From assembly GCA_013813755.1 (NCBI GenBank), contig JACCRD010000161.1, positions 1-5,815 of the forward strand: a stretch of DNA of 5,815 bases, written 5' to 3'. A model generated the notes under the pieces. The model was not told the DNA's origin and did no database searches. It saw only the letters and a list, made by a program, of their open reading frames with translations. This DNA comes from Acidobacteriota bacterium (GTDB lineage: Bacteria; Acidobacteriota; Blastocatellia; Pyrinomonadales; Pyrinomonadaceae). The translations under genes were made by a program, and so were the position numbers. Each line of letters opens with the position of its first letter. The stretch's first letter is position 1. Below are positions 5,655 through 5,815 of the stretch, piece by piece.

Positions 5655-5815
5655 ACTTCAGCGTTTTGTGTTTCGTGTTTCTTTTCGCGTCGGGCTTTTA
5701 AGTATTCAATAATCATCGGGACAATCGAAAGCAGAATGACAACAATGACAACTTTTTCAATATGCTCTTCGAGTTTAATATTAAATGCGTTTTCGATGAC
5801 CGTTCCGAGAAAATA
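5651..5815 (-). CDS. DedA-family (SNARE-associated/VTT domain) membrane protein, C-terminal fragment
   Basis: Only the last 54 codons are in the window; the gene runs off the right edge. The fragment reads FLGTVIENAF, then an amphipathic stretch (NIKLEEHIEK). A hydrophobic helix of about 17 residues follows (VVIVVILLSIVPMIIEY), and then a basic, polar tail (LKARREKKHETQNAEV). A Gly turn, a helix, the last membrane helix with internal Pro and the cytoplasmic LKARR tail is how DedA proteins end. DedA proteins are inner-membrane proteins, now linked to lipid carrier (undecaprenyl phosphate) or phospholipid scrambling/flipping; which role this one has cannot be said. The short fragment leaves some doubt, and another multi-pass protein with a similar end is possible. 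The TGA at 5651-5653 is embedded in the -35 box of the tRNA promoter, and only 44 bases separate stop and tRNA. Confidence 0.7.
   Translation of the reverse strand, partial: YFLGTVIENAFNIKLEEHIEKVVIVVILLSIVPMIIEYLKARREKKHETQNAEV

Noticed and set aside
5503..5712. Plus-strand 69-residue ORF containing GRQDSNLRPLGPEPSALP
   Set aside because: It is the antisense translation of the tRNA-Pro gene. Peptides of this kind are a well-known artefact of calling ORFs across tRNA genes.

Overview
The window looks like a chromosomal stretch from a Gram-negative bacterium. The best guess is an Acidobacteriota relative (Blastocatellia-like). The clue is a 919-residue TonB-dependent receptor with an N-terminal carboxypeptidase-regulatory-like domain and terminal Phe, an architecture abundant in Acidobacteriota and Bacteroidota. 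The middle base composition and the STAS/SpoIIAA-like protein also fit. The lineage is an inference, not something the sequence proves.

Layout, left to right. Bases 2-568 (+) are the 3' part of an AT-rich gene of unknown function, open to the left edge. It has a helical, charged N-terminal part and a possible small C-terminal winged-helix-like tail. Two bases later begins queD (571-954, +), the 6-carboxy-tetrahydropterin synthase of queuosine/7-deazaguanine synthesis, at a clearly higher GC. A gene-free leader (955-1222) precedes the TonB-dependent outer-membrane receptor (1223-3982, +), which ends in a hairpin terminator (4008-4040).

The most unusual locus follows at 4056-4793. A promoter-like pair, the best Shine-Dalgarno sequence of the window and an ATG at 4116 start a reading frame. 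It hits TGA at codon 12, then stays open in the same frame to 4694 and ends at a strong terminator (4760-4793). Depending on how the TGA is read, this is a recent nonsense mutation, a recoded codon, a short leader ORF ahead of a GTG-started gene, or a sequencing error. A GC-rich hairpin sits 19 bases after the TGA, in the range expected for a bacterial SECIS, but the peptide context is not a typical selenocysteine site.

The right part is on the minus strand: the 3' end of a DedA-family membrane protein gene (5651 to the edge), a tRNA-Pro(CGG) with encoded CCA (5530-5606), its terminator (5483-5511), a mostly non-coding AT-rich gap, and a STAS/SpoIIAA-like protein (4881-5267). The tRNA has a near-consensus promoter whose -35 box overlaps the dedA stop codon. 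The terminator at 4760-4793 lies between convergent genes and can serve both strands. The genes do not form one pathway; apart from the possible AT-rich gene/queD pair they look like independent transcription units.
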